Assembly: GCF_003261235.1 (NCBI RefSeq)
Contig: NZ_CP030085.1
Coordinates: forward strand, 124,001 to 188,000
Reading direction: 5' to 3'
DNA length: 64,000 nucleotides
From: Polynucleobacter paneuropaeus
GTDB lineage: Bacteria; Pseudomonadota; Gammaproteobacteria; Burkholderiales; Burkholderiaceae
The number at the start of each line of letters is the position of its first letter. The first letter of the stretch is position 1. Below are positions 7,965-16,052 of this stretch, one piece after another. The position numbers were made by a program, and so were the translations under genes. Below the pieces are notes generated by a model. The model did no database searches and was not told where the DNA came from. It saw nothing but the letters and a program-made list of their open reading frames with translations.

Positions 7965-9231
7965 GATTGTTATCCCCAAGAGCCTGTTGAATCAGGCGCT
8001 GCTTCAAAAAATGACTTTTATTCACTAGTCCCAGGCCAAAGTTGCGAGCAAAACGTTCTACGTTACTTGCACCAGAAAATAATTTTTTTAATTTATCGGT
8101 AACCCAGAGTAATGCGCTCGTATCGCCTTGACGTTCTCGTTCGTAACGGCGCAGTAAAGTTAAATCATTAATGGAGCGAAAGCTCTCACGTTTACCCAAA
8201 ACATTTAAAAGCGCAGCAACATCGCGCAGTCCTAGGTTGAGTCCTTGGCCAGCTAAAGGATGGATCACATGTGCAGCATCTCCTAGTAGAACAACTTTTG
8301 GATCTGATGCTGGTCCAATAAAGCGTTCAGAACGCATTTTACGTAAAGGGAAGCTCGTTGGTTGAGAGTGCAGTGTTAACCCGCCGAGTTGTTGAAGAAT
8401 AGCCCCGTCGGCTATTTCACCAAACTGTTTGGTCCATTCAGATTGACTGAGCTTAAGTAAATGTCCTGCATGAGCGTTTGAGGTAGACCAGACCATCGAA
8501 ACTTGTTGATTTGGTAAGGGCAGCATTGCAATGATGTCACCCCCCGGAAGAAACCATTGATATGCAGTTTGTAAATGGGATTGGGCGCACTGCCAATTCA
8601 CCACCACTGCAGTTTGCTCGTAGCTTTCTTCTTCAATCTCAATCCCGATTGACGAGCGAATAAAAGAATTGGCGCCATCTGCTGCAATCACAAGTTTGGC
8701 AGTCATCGGTTTACCATTTTCAAGTTCGAGATGAGCGCCATTTGGATCGACGCTGATTGCTTTAATGCTGGTACTTAAGCGCTCCAATTTGTTCTGAAAG
8801 CGAGTAGCGGTATCGAGCGTGTGTTCGATCAAATCAGACTCACCAATCCACGCCAATTCAGAAATGCCTGCCTCGAAGGCGGATAAGTGGAGTTGATCTG
8901 TAGGCTCACTCCGATCACCATAAATGCGCATATCTTTGACAACTTGAAGGCGTTTATGATCTACGGCATCCCAGACTTGCAGGCGCTTGAGTAGCGTGAT
9001 GGTTCCTGGAGAAAAGGCGTAAATTCGCTGCCCCCATTCACTGCCTGTGGGAGTGCTAATTGCCTGATCTAGTCCCGGAGCGATTTCTAGGGTTTGAAGT
9101 CCAAGCTGGGCAAGCCCTAGCGCCACTGCTTTGCCTACAATCCCGCCACCGATCACGGCTACATCAATTGATCTAGCGTCTTGGGGTTTGGCAGTGTTGG
9201 CGAAAGCCTGATTTTGATGAACTTCTGACAT
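7957..9231 (-). CDS. ubiH: UbiH/UbiF/COQ6-family FAD-dependent hydroxylase
   Basis: The 424-residue protein is a flavin monooxygenase of the ubiquinone-ring hydroxylase family. It shows the FAD-binding GGGIVGKAVALGLAQLG near residue 30, the DG motif in VIAADGANSFIRSSIG, and the second FAD motif LLGDAAHVIHPLAGQGLNLG. Members hydroxylate ubiquinone precursors at C1, C5 or C6; which position this enzyme serves cannot be told from sequence, so the symbol is a family-level guess. The window also holds coq7 and ispB, two other ubiquinone-pathway genes. It is the first gene of the minus-strand block with dsbC and the M61 peptidase. Confidence 0.85.
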   Translation of the reverse strand: MSEVHQNQAFANTAKPQDARSIDVAVIGGGIVGKAVALGLAQLGLQTLEIAPGLDQAISTPTGSEWGQRIYAFSPGTITLLKRLQVWDAVDHKRLQVVKDMRIYGDRSEPTDQLHLSAFEAGISELAWIGESDLIEHTLDTATRFQNKLERLSTSIKAISVDPNGAHLELENGKPMTAKLVIAADGANSFIRSSIGIEIEEESYEQTAVVVNWQCAQSHLQTAYQWFLPGGDIIAMLPLPNQQVSMVWSTSNAHAGHLLKLSQSEWTKQFGEIADGAILQQLGGLTLHSQPTSFPLRKMRSERFIGPASDPKVVLLGDAAHVIHPLAGQGLNLGLRDVAALLNVLGKRESFRSINDLTLLRRYERERQGDTSALLWVTDKLKKLFSGASNVERFARNFGLGLVNKSHFLKQRLIQQALGDNNLE

Positions 9232-9271
9232 AACTCGATGATATCGAAACCAGCCCCTTTACAATACAAAC

Positions 9272-10366
9272 ATGTCTTTGAAATGTGGCATCGTCGGCCT
9301 GCCTAACGTCGGCAAATCTACCCTGTTTAATGCGCTTACCAAAGCTGGTATTGCGGCTGAGAACTATCCTTTTTGCACAATCGAGCCTAATGTGGGTGTG
9401 GTCGAGGTGCCTGATCCCCGCCTGGCTGCCTTAGCTGAGATTGTTTCTCCAGAAAGAATCCTCCCTGCCGCAGTGGAATTTGTTGATATTGCTGGATTGG
9501 TGGCTGGTGCCTCTAAGGGAGAGGGTCTAGGTAATCAATTCTTAGCCAATATTCGGGAAACTGATGCCATTACGCATGTAGTGCGTTGTTTCGAGGATCC
9601 CAATGTGATTCACGTGGCTGGCAAGATTGATCCCATTGCAGATATCGGAGTGATTGATACCGAGCTGGCCCTGTCGGATTTAGCAACAGTTGAAAAAACC
9701 CTGAATCGTTCTACTAAAGCCGCAAAGTCAGGAAATGACAAAGAAGCAGCTGCATTGGTGGCGGTTCTGACCAAAGTTCAGACCCATTTAGATTCTGCTC
9801 TGCCAGTTCGAAGTTTAAAACTGACTGATGAAGAGAAATTACTGATTAAGCCGCTATGTTTAATCACCGCTAAGCCCACTATGTATGTAGCAAATGTAAA
9901 AGAAGATGGCTTTACCAATAATCCTCATCTAGAGGCCGTTCAGCAGCATGCAGCAAAAGAGGGCGCGCCTGTAGTGGCAGTCTGCGCGGCGATTGAAGCA
10001 GAAATCGCAGATTTGGATGACGCTGATAAAAATGCTTTCTTGGCAGATTTAGGTATGCAAGAGCCAGGTTTAGACCGAGTCATTCGTGCAGGGTATGCGC
10101 TGCTGGGTTTACATACTTACTTCACGGCTGGCGTAAAAGAAGTGCGGGCTTGGACAATTCGTCAAGGAGATACGGCCCCGCAAGCGGCTGGAGTGATTCA
10201 TACCGACTTTGAGCGCGGCTTTATTCGTGCCCAGACCATTGCTTATCCTGACTTTATTCAATACAAGGGCGAGTCAGGCGCTAAGGAGGCTGGCAAAATG
10301 CGTGCTGAAGGAAAAGAATATGTAGTGAAAGACGGAGATGTATTGAATTTCTTGTTCAACGTTTAA
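9272..10366 (+). CDS. ychF: YchF/OLA1-family ATPase
   Basis: YchF is a ribosome-associated Obg-like P-loop NTPase that prefers ATP and is linked to redox stress. The 364-residue protein opens with the P-loop GLPNVGKSTLFNAL, switch regions ending in FVDIAGLVAGASKGEGLGNQF, the NVKE specificity block, and a C-terminal TGS-like domain ending VVKDGDVLNFLFNV. Length is standard. No Shine-Dalgarno sequence is visible; TACAAT lies at 9260-9265, only six bases before the ATG, so a leaderless or very short-leader transcript is possible. A strong hairpin terminator follows. Confidence 0.96.
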   Translation: MSLKCGIVGLPNVGKSTLFNALTKAGIAAENYPFCTIEPNVGVVEVPDPRLAALAEIVSPERILPAAVEFVDIAGLVAGASKGEGLGNQFLANIRETDAITHVVRCFEDPNVIHVAGKIDPIADIGVIDTELALSDLATVEKTLNRSTKAAKSGNDKEAAALVAVLTKVQTHLDSALPVRSLKLTDEEKLLIKPLCLITAKPTMYVANVKEDGFTNNPHLEAVQQHAAKEGAPVVAVCAAIEAEIADLDDADKNAFLADLGMQEPGLDRVIRAGYALLGLHTYFTAGVKEVRAWTIRQGDTAPQAAGVIHTDFERGFIRAQTIAYPDFIQYKGESGAKEAGKMRAEGKEYVVKDGDVLNFLFNV

Positions 10367-10385
10367 AGTAGCGCCTTAAAACAAG

Positions 10386-10416
10386 AAAGCCCGCTAATTC
10401 AGCGGGCTTTTTATTT
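10386..10416. terminator. Bidirectional terminator between ychF and the winged-helix gene
   Basis: AAAGCCCGCT and AGCGGGCTTT form a perfect 10-bp stem with the loop AATTC (10386-10410), followed by more T residues on the plus strand. The T-rich tail serves ychF and the A-rich left flank can serve the convergent gene at 10429, whose stop codon lies close by. Confidence 0.9.
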
Positions 10417-10428
10417 GCTTTGAGCGTA

Positions 10429-10782
10429 TCAGCTAGCAGATTTGGCAGCCTTTTCAAGACATTTCGAAAGTTCTTCGTAGCGCTTAAGGGCGAGCTTAGT
10501 AGGGATCACTTCTTTTTTTCGGCCATCTTCATTCGCTGCCATCTTAATGTAGCCCATAGCGCTTAAGGTTTTCAGACGACCGTGTAGGGTGGCTTGTGAG
10601 CCCAACGCGGATAGGGAAATTAAGTCACCGACGAGTACCGGTTTTTTTGCATGAAAGCTCAGCACGACAGTGTTAAGCAGACTTTCTTCTGTGCAATCCA
10701 ATTTTTTACCTGGAGCGATCCTATCGATTGCATCGATAAGATTTAAAAATCGCAAATAGGCGGGAGTGTTTGGGTTTGGCAT
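10429..10782 (-). CDS. Winged-helix (MarR-like) DNA-binding protein
   Basis: This 117-residue protein looks like a single winged helix-turn-helix domain: helices around NTVVLSFHAKKPVLVGDLISLSALGSQATLHGRLKTLSAMGYIK, then the wing EDGRKKEVIPT and a final helix. The pattern 'SQATLHGRLKTLSAMGYI' matches the recognition helix of MarR-type regulators. No ligand or target is evident. It stands alone between the ychF terminator and the end of the trp operon. Regulation of the trp genes is possible only by position and I do not claim it. Confidence 0.65.
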   Translation of the reverse strand: MPNPNTPAYLRFLNLIDAIDRIAPGKKLDCTEESLLNTVVLSFHAKKPVLVGDLISLSALGSQATLHGRLKTLSAMGYIKMAANEDGRKKEVIPTKLALKRYEELSKCLEKAAKSAS

Positions 10783-10869
10783 TTTGTACTGGACTAGGAG
10801 ATGAATTTTTTAGTTAATTTAGCATTAGCTCTAGGGCTGATTGTACGCCTCATCCAAGATAAATGTTTT

Positions 10870-11682
10870 TCAGTCCTTGCACTTGAAAAGTGCATTGAGA
10901 GCCACACCAGGATCCTCTGATCTCATGAAAGCCTCGCCAACTAAAAAACCATGAACATCATGATCTTGCATTAACTTGACGTTCTCAATGTTCAATATTC
11001 CGGACTCAGTAATGACTGTCTTTCCTGTAGGTATCAGGGGTAGCAAGGAGAGGGTTGTTTGCAAACTCACCTCAAATGTCTTGAGATTGCGATTATTAAT
11101 TCCCAGTAAAGGCGTTTTTAATTCAAGTGCAAACTCTAATTCTTCAGCGTTATGAACTTCCACTAGCACGTCTAAGTTTAGTTCGATAGCGCACAGTTCA
11201 AGCTCTTTCATCTGGTTGATATCCAGAGCTGCAGCAATAAGCAGAATGGCATCGGCCCCAATGGCCCGCGCTTCATAAACTTGATAGGGATCGATCGTGA
11301 AATCTTTTCTCAGGACAGGAATGTGGCAGGCTGCCCTAGCCGCTTCAAGATAGGAATTCGCTCCTTGGAAATAGTCAGCATCAGTTAAAACAGAAAGACA
11401 AGCTGCGCCGTTAGCGGCATAACTTTGCGCAATTTCAGCGGGCTGAAAGTTCTCCCGCAAAATACCTTTGCTGGGACTGGCTTTTTTGATCTCACTGATC
11501 ACAGCAGATTTCCCATTGGCGATTTTCTTCTCAATGGCGGCTACAAAGCCACGTGGCTGCATCAGCGCATCTTGATTGTTGGACTCTGCTTTATTGCGCT
11601 GTTGAGCGAGGGAGATTTTTTGAGTATCTCTAGCAACTTCGAGGCGCTTAGTTGCCACAATCCGGTCAAGAATATCGCTCAT
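10870..11682 (-). CDS. trpC: Indole-3-glycerol phosphate synthase
   Basis: TrpC closes the indole ring from carboxyphenylamino-deoxyribulose phosphate, the fourth step of tryptophan synthesis. The 270-residue TIM barrel shows the family blocks SEIKKASPSKGILRE, CLSVLTDADYFQGA, VLRKDFTIDPYQVYEARAIGADA, LGINNRNLKTF and ITESGI, with the catalytic lysines and glutamates in these strands. I start it at the ATG at 11682 (MSDILDRIVATKR); the frame is open further upstream but that part is a shadow of trpD. It is the last gene of the operon, 10 bp after trpD. Confidence 0.97.
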   Translation of the reverse strand: MSDILDRIVATKRLEVARDTQKISLAQQRNKAESNNQDALMQPRGFVAAIEKKIANGKSAVISEIKKASPSKGILRENFQPAEIAQSYAANGAACLSVLTDADYFQGANSYLEAARAACHIPVLRKDFTIDPYQVYEARAIGADAILLIAAALDINQMKELELCAIELNLDVLVEVHNAEELEFALELKTPLLGINNRNLKTFEVSLQTTLSLLPLIPTGKTVITESGILNIENVKLMQDHDVHGFLVGEAFMRSEDPGVALNALFKCKD

Positions 11683-11692
11683 ATATCGAGTG

Positions 11693-12721
11693 CTAGTTAC
11701 TTTGGGTTGCTGCAATGAATGCATTAAGCTTTTGTAGGGCAGCACCAGATTCAATAACCTGCTTTGCCATGGTAATACCACTGGCAATGTCTTTACTAAC
11801 ATCAGCAACATAGAGGGTTGCTCCAGCATTCAGGCAAACAATATCTTTAGCTGGACCTGCTTTTCCATTGAGCACATCCAGAATCATTTGCTTAGATTCT
11901 TCTGCATTGGCGACTTTGAACTGAGATGTCAAAGCGGTACTTAGACCAAAGTCCTGTGGATGAATTTCATATTCACGAACTACACCATCTTTGAGTTCAC
12001 CAACTAAGGTAGGGCCCTCAAGAGAGATTTCATCAAGGCCATCGCGACCATAGACTACTAAGGCATGCTTCATATTCAGAGCCTGTAAGACTCGCGATTG
12101 AATTCCAACCAAGTCTGCGTGAAAAACGCCCATCAAAATATGCTGAGCATCTGCAGGATTGGTCAGGGGGCCCAAGATATTGAAGATGGTACGAACGCCA
12201 AGCTCTTTACGAACCGGCGCAACATTTTTCATAGCAGGATGATGATTGGGCGCAAACATAAAACCCGCACCGACATCAGAAATACATTGAGACACTCTTT
12301 CTGGTGTTAGGTTGAGGTTGACGCCTAACGCTTCAAGAACATCAGCACTACCGGATTTACTGCTCACACTACGATTGCCGTGCTTAGCAATTTTTGCACC
12401 AGCCGCAGCTGCAACGAACATCGCTGCAGTAGAAATATTGAAAGTATGGGCACCATCACCGCCAGTCCCAACCACGTCTACTAAGTGTGCTTTGTTATTA
12501 ATCTGTACTGGCGTAGCAAATTCACGCATCACCTTAGCAGCAGCAGCAATCTCACCAACGGTTTCTTTCTTGGTGCGTAAGGCTACTAATAAGCCTGCAA
12601 CCAAGGTGGGCGACATTTCGCCATTCATCATCATGCGCATCAGATGCGTCATCTCATCGTGAAACAATTCGCGATGTTCAATACAACGTTGCAGAGCTTC
12701 TTGAGGTGTAATTGGCATCAT
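11693..12721 (-). CDS. trpD: Anthranilate phosphoribosyltransferase
   Basis: TrpD transfers phosphoribosyl from PRPP to anthranilate. The 342-residue protein contains the PRPP-binding VGTGGDGAHTFNISTA, the KHGNRSVSSKSGSADVLEALG block, FMFAPNHHPAMKNVAPVRKELG and RTIFNILGPLTNP, all diagnostic. It is a stand-alone TrpD, not fused to TrpG. It lies 8 bp after trpG and 10 bp before trpC within a single operon. Confidence 0.97.
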   Translation of the reverse strand: MMPITPQEALQRCIEHRELFHDEMTHLMRMMMNGEMSPTLVAGLLVALRTKKETVGEIAAAAKVMREFATPVQINNKAHLVDVVGTGGDGAHTFNISTAAMFVAAAAGAKIAKHGNRSVSSKSGSADVLEALGVNLNLTPERVSQCISDVGAGFMFAPNHHPAMKNVAPVRKELGVRTIFNILGPLTNPADAQHILMGVFHADLVGIQSRVLQALNMKHALVVYGRDGLDEISLEGPTLVGELKDGVVREYEIHPQDFGLSTALTSQFKVANAEESKQMILDVLNGKAGPAKDIVCLNAGATLYVADVSKDIASGITMAKQVIESGAALQKLNAFIAATQSN

Positions 12722-12729
12722 TTTAGTTA

Positions 12730-13293
12730 TCAGGCCTGGAGAAAATTCTTCAAGAGAGCATGTCCATGTTCAGACAGAATTGACTCAGGGTGGAATTGCA
12801 CCCCTTCTACAGCGAGTTGACGATGACGCACACCCATGATTTCACCATCGGGTGAGGTCGCTGTGATTTCTAAAACTGCGGGTAAAGAACTTTTTTCAAT
12901 TGCCAAGGAGTGATAGCGGGTCACTTTGAAAGGGTTTGGCAAGTTCTTAAAAACACCCAATCCAGTGTGATGAATTTGATCAGTTTTGCCATGCATCACT
13001 TTTTGAGCACGCACAATATGTCCGCCAAAAGCCTCACCAATCGCTTGATGGCCTAAGCACACACCCAAAATCGGAATTTGGCCCGCATAGCGCTTGATAG
13101 TCTCTACCGAGATACCCGCCTCTGCTGGACTGCAGGGCCCTGGAGAAATACAAATACGACTTGGCTTCAGGCCGGCTATATCCTCTACGGAAATTTCATC
13201 ATTACGCACCACTTTCACTTCTTCGCCCAGCTCAGCAAAGTACTGAACTAAGTTATAAGTAAACGAGTCGTAGTTATCAATCATGAGGAGCAT
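12730..13293 (-). CDS. trpG: Anthranilate synthase glutamine amidotransferase subunit
   Basis: TrpG hydrolyses glutamine and passes ammonia to TrpE. The 187-residue class-I amidotransferase has the N-terminal MIDNYDSFTYNLVQYF, the oxyanion PGPCSP, the nucleophile cysteine in GVCLGHQAIGEAFGG and the histidine/glutamate pair in GVQFHPESI. Such subunits also serve aminodeoxychorismate synthase in some bacteria, but the genes around it assign it to tryptophan. Its start overlaps the trpE end by 17 bases, so the two subunits are probably made in a fixed ratio by coupled translation. Confidence 0.96.
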   Translation of the reverse strand: MLLMIDNYDSFTYNLVQYFAELGEEVKVVRNDEISVEDIAGLKPSRICISPGPCSPAEAGISVETIKRYAGQIPILGVCLGHQAIGEAFGGHIVRAQKVMHGKTDQIHHTGLGVFKNLPNPFKVTRYHSLAIEKSSLPAVLEITATSPDGEIMGVRHRQLAVEGVQFHPESILSEHGHALLKNFLQA

Positions 13294-14782
13294 CGAGTCC
13301 TCCTTGAACTAAATCAGCAGCCAACAATACAGCACGCGCTTTGGCTTCGGTCTCTTTCCACTCTGCAGTTGGATCTGAGTCTGCAACCACACCAGCACCC
13401 GCTTGAGAATGTAAAACTCCATTCCGAATCACCCCAGTTCGTATCGCAATTGCAACGTCCATATCGCCCGAGAAAGAGAGATAGCCCACAGCACCACCAT
13501 AGACGCCGCGTTTAACGACCTCCATCTCGTCAATAATTTCCATCGCCCGAATCTTTGGGGCACCAGATAAAGTACCGGCTGGGAAGGTGGCGCGTAGTAC
13601 ATCCATATTGCTCATATTGTCGAGCAATTGACCTTCAACAGAGCTAACAATGTGTTGTACATGAGAATATTTTTCAATTGACATCGAGTCAGTCACTTGG
13701 ACAGAGCCTGTTTTGGCAATGCGACCCACATCATTACGAGCCAGATCGATCAACATCACATGTTCAGCAATTTCCTTGGGATCAGCTAACAATTCTTGTG
13801 CTAGACGCTCATCCTCTTGAGGCGTACTTCCGCGGGGGCGAGTGCCTGCCAAGGGGCGAATCGTCACCATTTTTTCTCCTCCACGTAGTTCTTGCCTAAC
13901 CAAAATTTCTGGTGAGGAGCCGACTACTTGGAGATCGCCGAAGTCATAGTAGTACATATAAGGCGATGGATTGAGAGATCGTAATGCTCTGTAAAGCGCT
14001 AGAGGAGAATCGGTAAAGGGCTTGCTAATGCGTTGGCCGATGACGACTTGCATACAATCGCCAGCCAAAATATATTCTTTAGTTTTAAGAACAGCTTTCT
14101 CAAAATGAGCAGCCTTAAAGTTACGTACTAAATCTGTTTTATTGCTCGGTCTTGAAACAGGCATGCTGAAGGGCTTGCTTAGGCATGCGAGTAGTTCTTT
14201 TAAGCGTACTTGAGCTTTTTCAAAGCCATGGGGCTCGGTAGGATCAGCATAGACTATGAAATAAATTTTTCCAGTGACGTTATCAATTACCGCCAACTCT
14301 TCGGTGAGCATCAATTGAATGTCAGGTACACCTAATTCATCAGGTAAGTTGTGGCTAGCTAATTTTGCTTCGATATATCTCACAGTATCGTAACCAAAGT
14401 AACCCGCTAAGCCACCACAGAAGCGGGGCAGGCCGGTTTGTAAGGGCACTTTAAAGCGTTTGAAGTAGGCATCGATAAAGTCGAGTGGATTATCCCGATT
14501 ACTCTCTACAACTTTGCCATCAGTCAGAATCTCAGTCAGTGGCGCTGTGGGCGTCCCAGCTGTTCTCAAAAGCGTTTTTGCTGGAAGACCAATGAATGAA
14601 AAGCGACCAAAGCGTTCGCCGCCTACAACCGACTCTAGTAAGTAAGTATTTTTTTTACCAAAGGCTTGAGTTAGCTTTACATAAAGCGATAGTGGCGTCT
14701 CGAGATCCGCCAATACTTCTTTTACTAAAGGGATTCGATTAAAGCCTTGCTTTGCTAAAGCATTAAATTCATCGAGCTGCAT
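13277..14782 (-). CDS. trpE: Anthranilate synthase component I
   Basis: TrpE converts chorismate and ammonia to anthranilate. The 501-residue protein has the N-terminal tryptophan-binding motif LLESV (YLLESVVGGERFGRFSF), which gives feedback inhibition, and the catalytic chorismate-binding domain with GDCMQVVIGQR, TIRPLAGTRPRG, LIDLARNDVGR and FPAGTLSGAPKIRAME. Length is normal. The start codon shares a base with the rpe stop (TAATG) and the end overlaps trpG. I see no leader peptide or attenuator upstream of the operon, so control is probably enzymatic or by an unseen regulator. Confidence 0.97.
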   Translation of the reverse strand: MQLDEFNALAKQGFNRIPLVKEVLADLETPLSLYVKLTQAFGKKNTYLLESVVGGERFGRFSFIGLPAKTLLRTAGTPTAPLTEILTDGKVVESNRDNPLDFIDAYFKRFKVPLQTGLPRFCGGLAGYFGYDTVRYIEAKLASHNLPDELGVPDIQLMLTEELAVIDNVTGKIYFIVYADPTEPHGFEKAQVRLKELLACLSKPFSMPVSRPSNKTDLVRNFKAAHFEKAVLKTKEYILAGDCMQVVIGQRISKPFTDSPLALYRALRSLNPSPYMYYYDFGDLQVVGSSPEILVRQELRGGEKMVTIRPLAGTRPRGSTPQEDERLAQELLADPKEIAEHVMLIDLARNDVGRIAKTGSVQVTDSMSIEKYSHVQHIVSSVEGQLLDNMSNMDVLRATFPAGTLSGAPKIRAMEIIDEMEVVKRGVYGGAVGYLSFSGDMDVAIAIRTGVIRNGVLHSQAGAGVVADSDPTAEWKETEAKARAVLLAADLVQGGLDAPHD

Positions 14783-15507
14783 TACGCTTGTCCTGACTTC
14801 GCCAATTCTGAGCGCATCTCTTGAATAATATTTGCGTAATTGGGTTTGCCGAAAATCGCTGAGCCTGCCACAAATGTATCTGCTCCTGCCTTAGCTATTG
14901 CAGCGATATTGTCGATCTTGATTCCGCCATCTACTTCAAGTCGTATCTGCCTTCCGCTATCTTGTTGATAACGGTCTAAGCGAGATCTCACCTGGGTAAT
15001 TTTTGTAAGCGTACTTGGAATAAATGATTGCCCACCAAATCCTGGGTTCACCGACATGAGCAAAACCAAATCAACCAAATCCAAAATGTGATCCAGATGA
15101 TCTAAAGGCGTTGCAGGATTAAATACCAAGCCCGCTTTACAGCCGCTATCGCGAATCAGATTCAGTGTGCGATTTACATGAGGACTTGCCTCGGGATGAA
15201 AGCTAATGAGATTAGCGCCAGCTTTAGCAAAATCAGGAACAATTCGATCGACTGGTTCAACCATGAGATGCACGTCGATGGTCGCCGGCTTACCCGCTTT
15301 GATGGCGTGCGGACGAATAGCCTCACATACTAATGGACCAATTGTGAGGTTGGGGACGTAGTGGTTATCCATCACGTCAAAGTGAATCCAGTCTGCTCCA
15401 GCAGCCAGAACCTCTGTAACTTCCTTACCTAAACAGGCAAAGTCAGCCGAAAGGATAGAGGGCGCTATTACAAAAGGCAGATTTTGGGACGAATTTGGCT
15501 TATCCAT
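14782..15507 (-). CDS. rpe: Ribulose-phosphate 3-epimerase
   Basis: Rpe interconverts ribulose 5-phosphate and xylulose 5-phosphate in the pentose phosphate and Calvin pathways. The 241-residue TIM barrel has IAPSILSADFA, the metal-binding WIHFDVMDNHYVPN, VHLMVEP, LMSVNPGFGGQSF and LEVDGGI with its catalytic aspartates and histidines. It is the first gene of the trp operon, a common arrangement in this order. In several relatives a phosphoglycolate phosphatase gene (gph) lies between rpe and trpE; here the two genes touch, so gph is absent from this spot. Confidence 0.96.
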   Translation of the reverse strand: MDKPNSSQNLPFVIAPSILSADFACLGKEVTEVLAAGADWIHFDVMDNHYVPNLTIGPLVCEAIRPHAIKAGKPATIDVHLMVEPVDRIVPDFAKAGANLISFHPEASPHVNRTLNLIRDSGCKAGLVFNPATPLDHLDHILDLVDLVLLMSVNPGFGGQSFIPSTLTKITQVRSRLDRYQQDSGRQIRLEVDGGIKIDNIAAIAKAGADTFVAGSAIFGKPNYANIIQEMRSELAKSGQA

Positions 15508-15556
15508 CCCTAGATTCTAGCTTGCAGTTGTACTTTGGATGGAGCAGAATTGCGGC

Positions 15557-15931
15557 ATGAATTCCTTAGAGATCAGCATTACTGTGCGCTCCCAGTTCCT
15601 ACCGGAGCAATCTGACCCCGATAATCGCCAATTTGCCTTTGCCTACACCGTGACCATTCGCAATTCTGGGGCAATGAATGTTCAGTTAATCGCCCGCCAT
15701 TGGTTTATTACTGATGGAGATGGCGATGTCCAAGAGGTTCGGGGCCTAGGGGTTGTGGGGCAACAACCCCTTTTAAGACCAAACGAGCAGTTTGAGTACA
15801 CCAGTTGGGCTACTTTGCCCACTTCGGCTGGCACTATGAGGGGCGAATATTTCTGTATTACGGAGGAGGCTCAGTTTTTTCAGGCGCCCATCCCTGAATT
15901 TGCACTAGTCATGCCTAGGACCTTGCACTAA
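15557..15931 (+). CDS. apaG: ApaG/CorD-like protein
   Basis: ApaG is a small beta-sandwich protein found in most proteobacteria; its biochemical role is not settled, though links to Co2+/Mg2+ effects and dinucleoside polyphosphates are reported. The 124-residue product shows the family blocks FAYTVTIRN, RHWFITDGDGDVQEVRGLGVVGQQPLL and GTMRGEYFC. I chose the ATG at 15557 (MNSLEISITVR) over one six codons earlier because it matches the family length. It is divergent from rpe with about 50 bp between the two starts. Confidence 0.93.
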   Translation: MNSLEISITVRSQFLPEQSDPDNRQFAFAYTVTIRNSGAMNVQLIARHWFITDGDGDVQEVRGLGVVGQQPLLRPNEQFEYTSWATLPTSAGTMRGEYFCITEEAQFFQAPIPEFALVMPRTLH

Positions 15932-15938
15932 GAAAAGC

Positions 15939-16052
15939 TTATTTTTTCCCTTTTCCGGTCCAAAGGACAATAAACAATAACAAGCCTAAGGCAATGGCCG
16001 CCTCAAGGACAAAAAGTAGCATTGGGTATTCATCGAGTAAATTGGCAATCAT
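15939..16052 (-). CDS. Small single-span membrane protein candidate, 37 residues
   Basis: A 37-codon minus-strand frame fills the gap between apaG and mltA. Its product starts MIANLLDEYP, continues with about 20 hydrophobic residues (MLLFVLEAAIALGLLLFIVLW) split by one glutamate, and ends TGKGKK, the positive-inside tail expected of a one-span membrane protein. AGAAG lies at ribosome-binding distance. Its ATG overlaps the likely mltA ATG on the opposite strand (CATG, 16050-16053), while its stop lies 8 bp from the apaG stop. I do not recognise a family. Composition and exact fit into the gap support it; conservation is untested. Confidence 0.5.
   Translation of the reverse strand: MIANLLDEYPMLLFVLEAAIALGLLLFIVLWTGKGKK

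Noticed and set aside
10429..10782. Winged-helix gene as a dedicated trp regulator
   Set aside because: Only its position after trpC suggests it. It has its own start, and nothing in the trp upstream region looks like its operator.
15508..15556. trp leader peptide and attenuator upstream of rpe
   Set aside because: The 49-bp gap to apaG holds no Trp-codon leader and no alternative hairpins.
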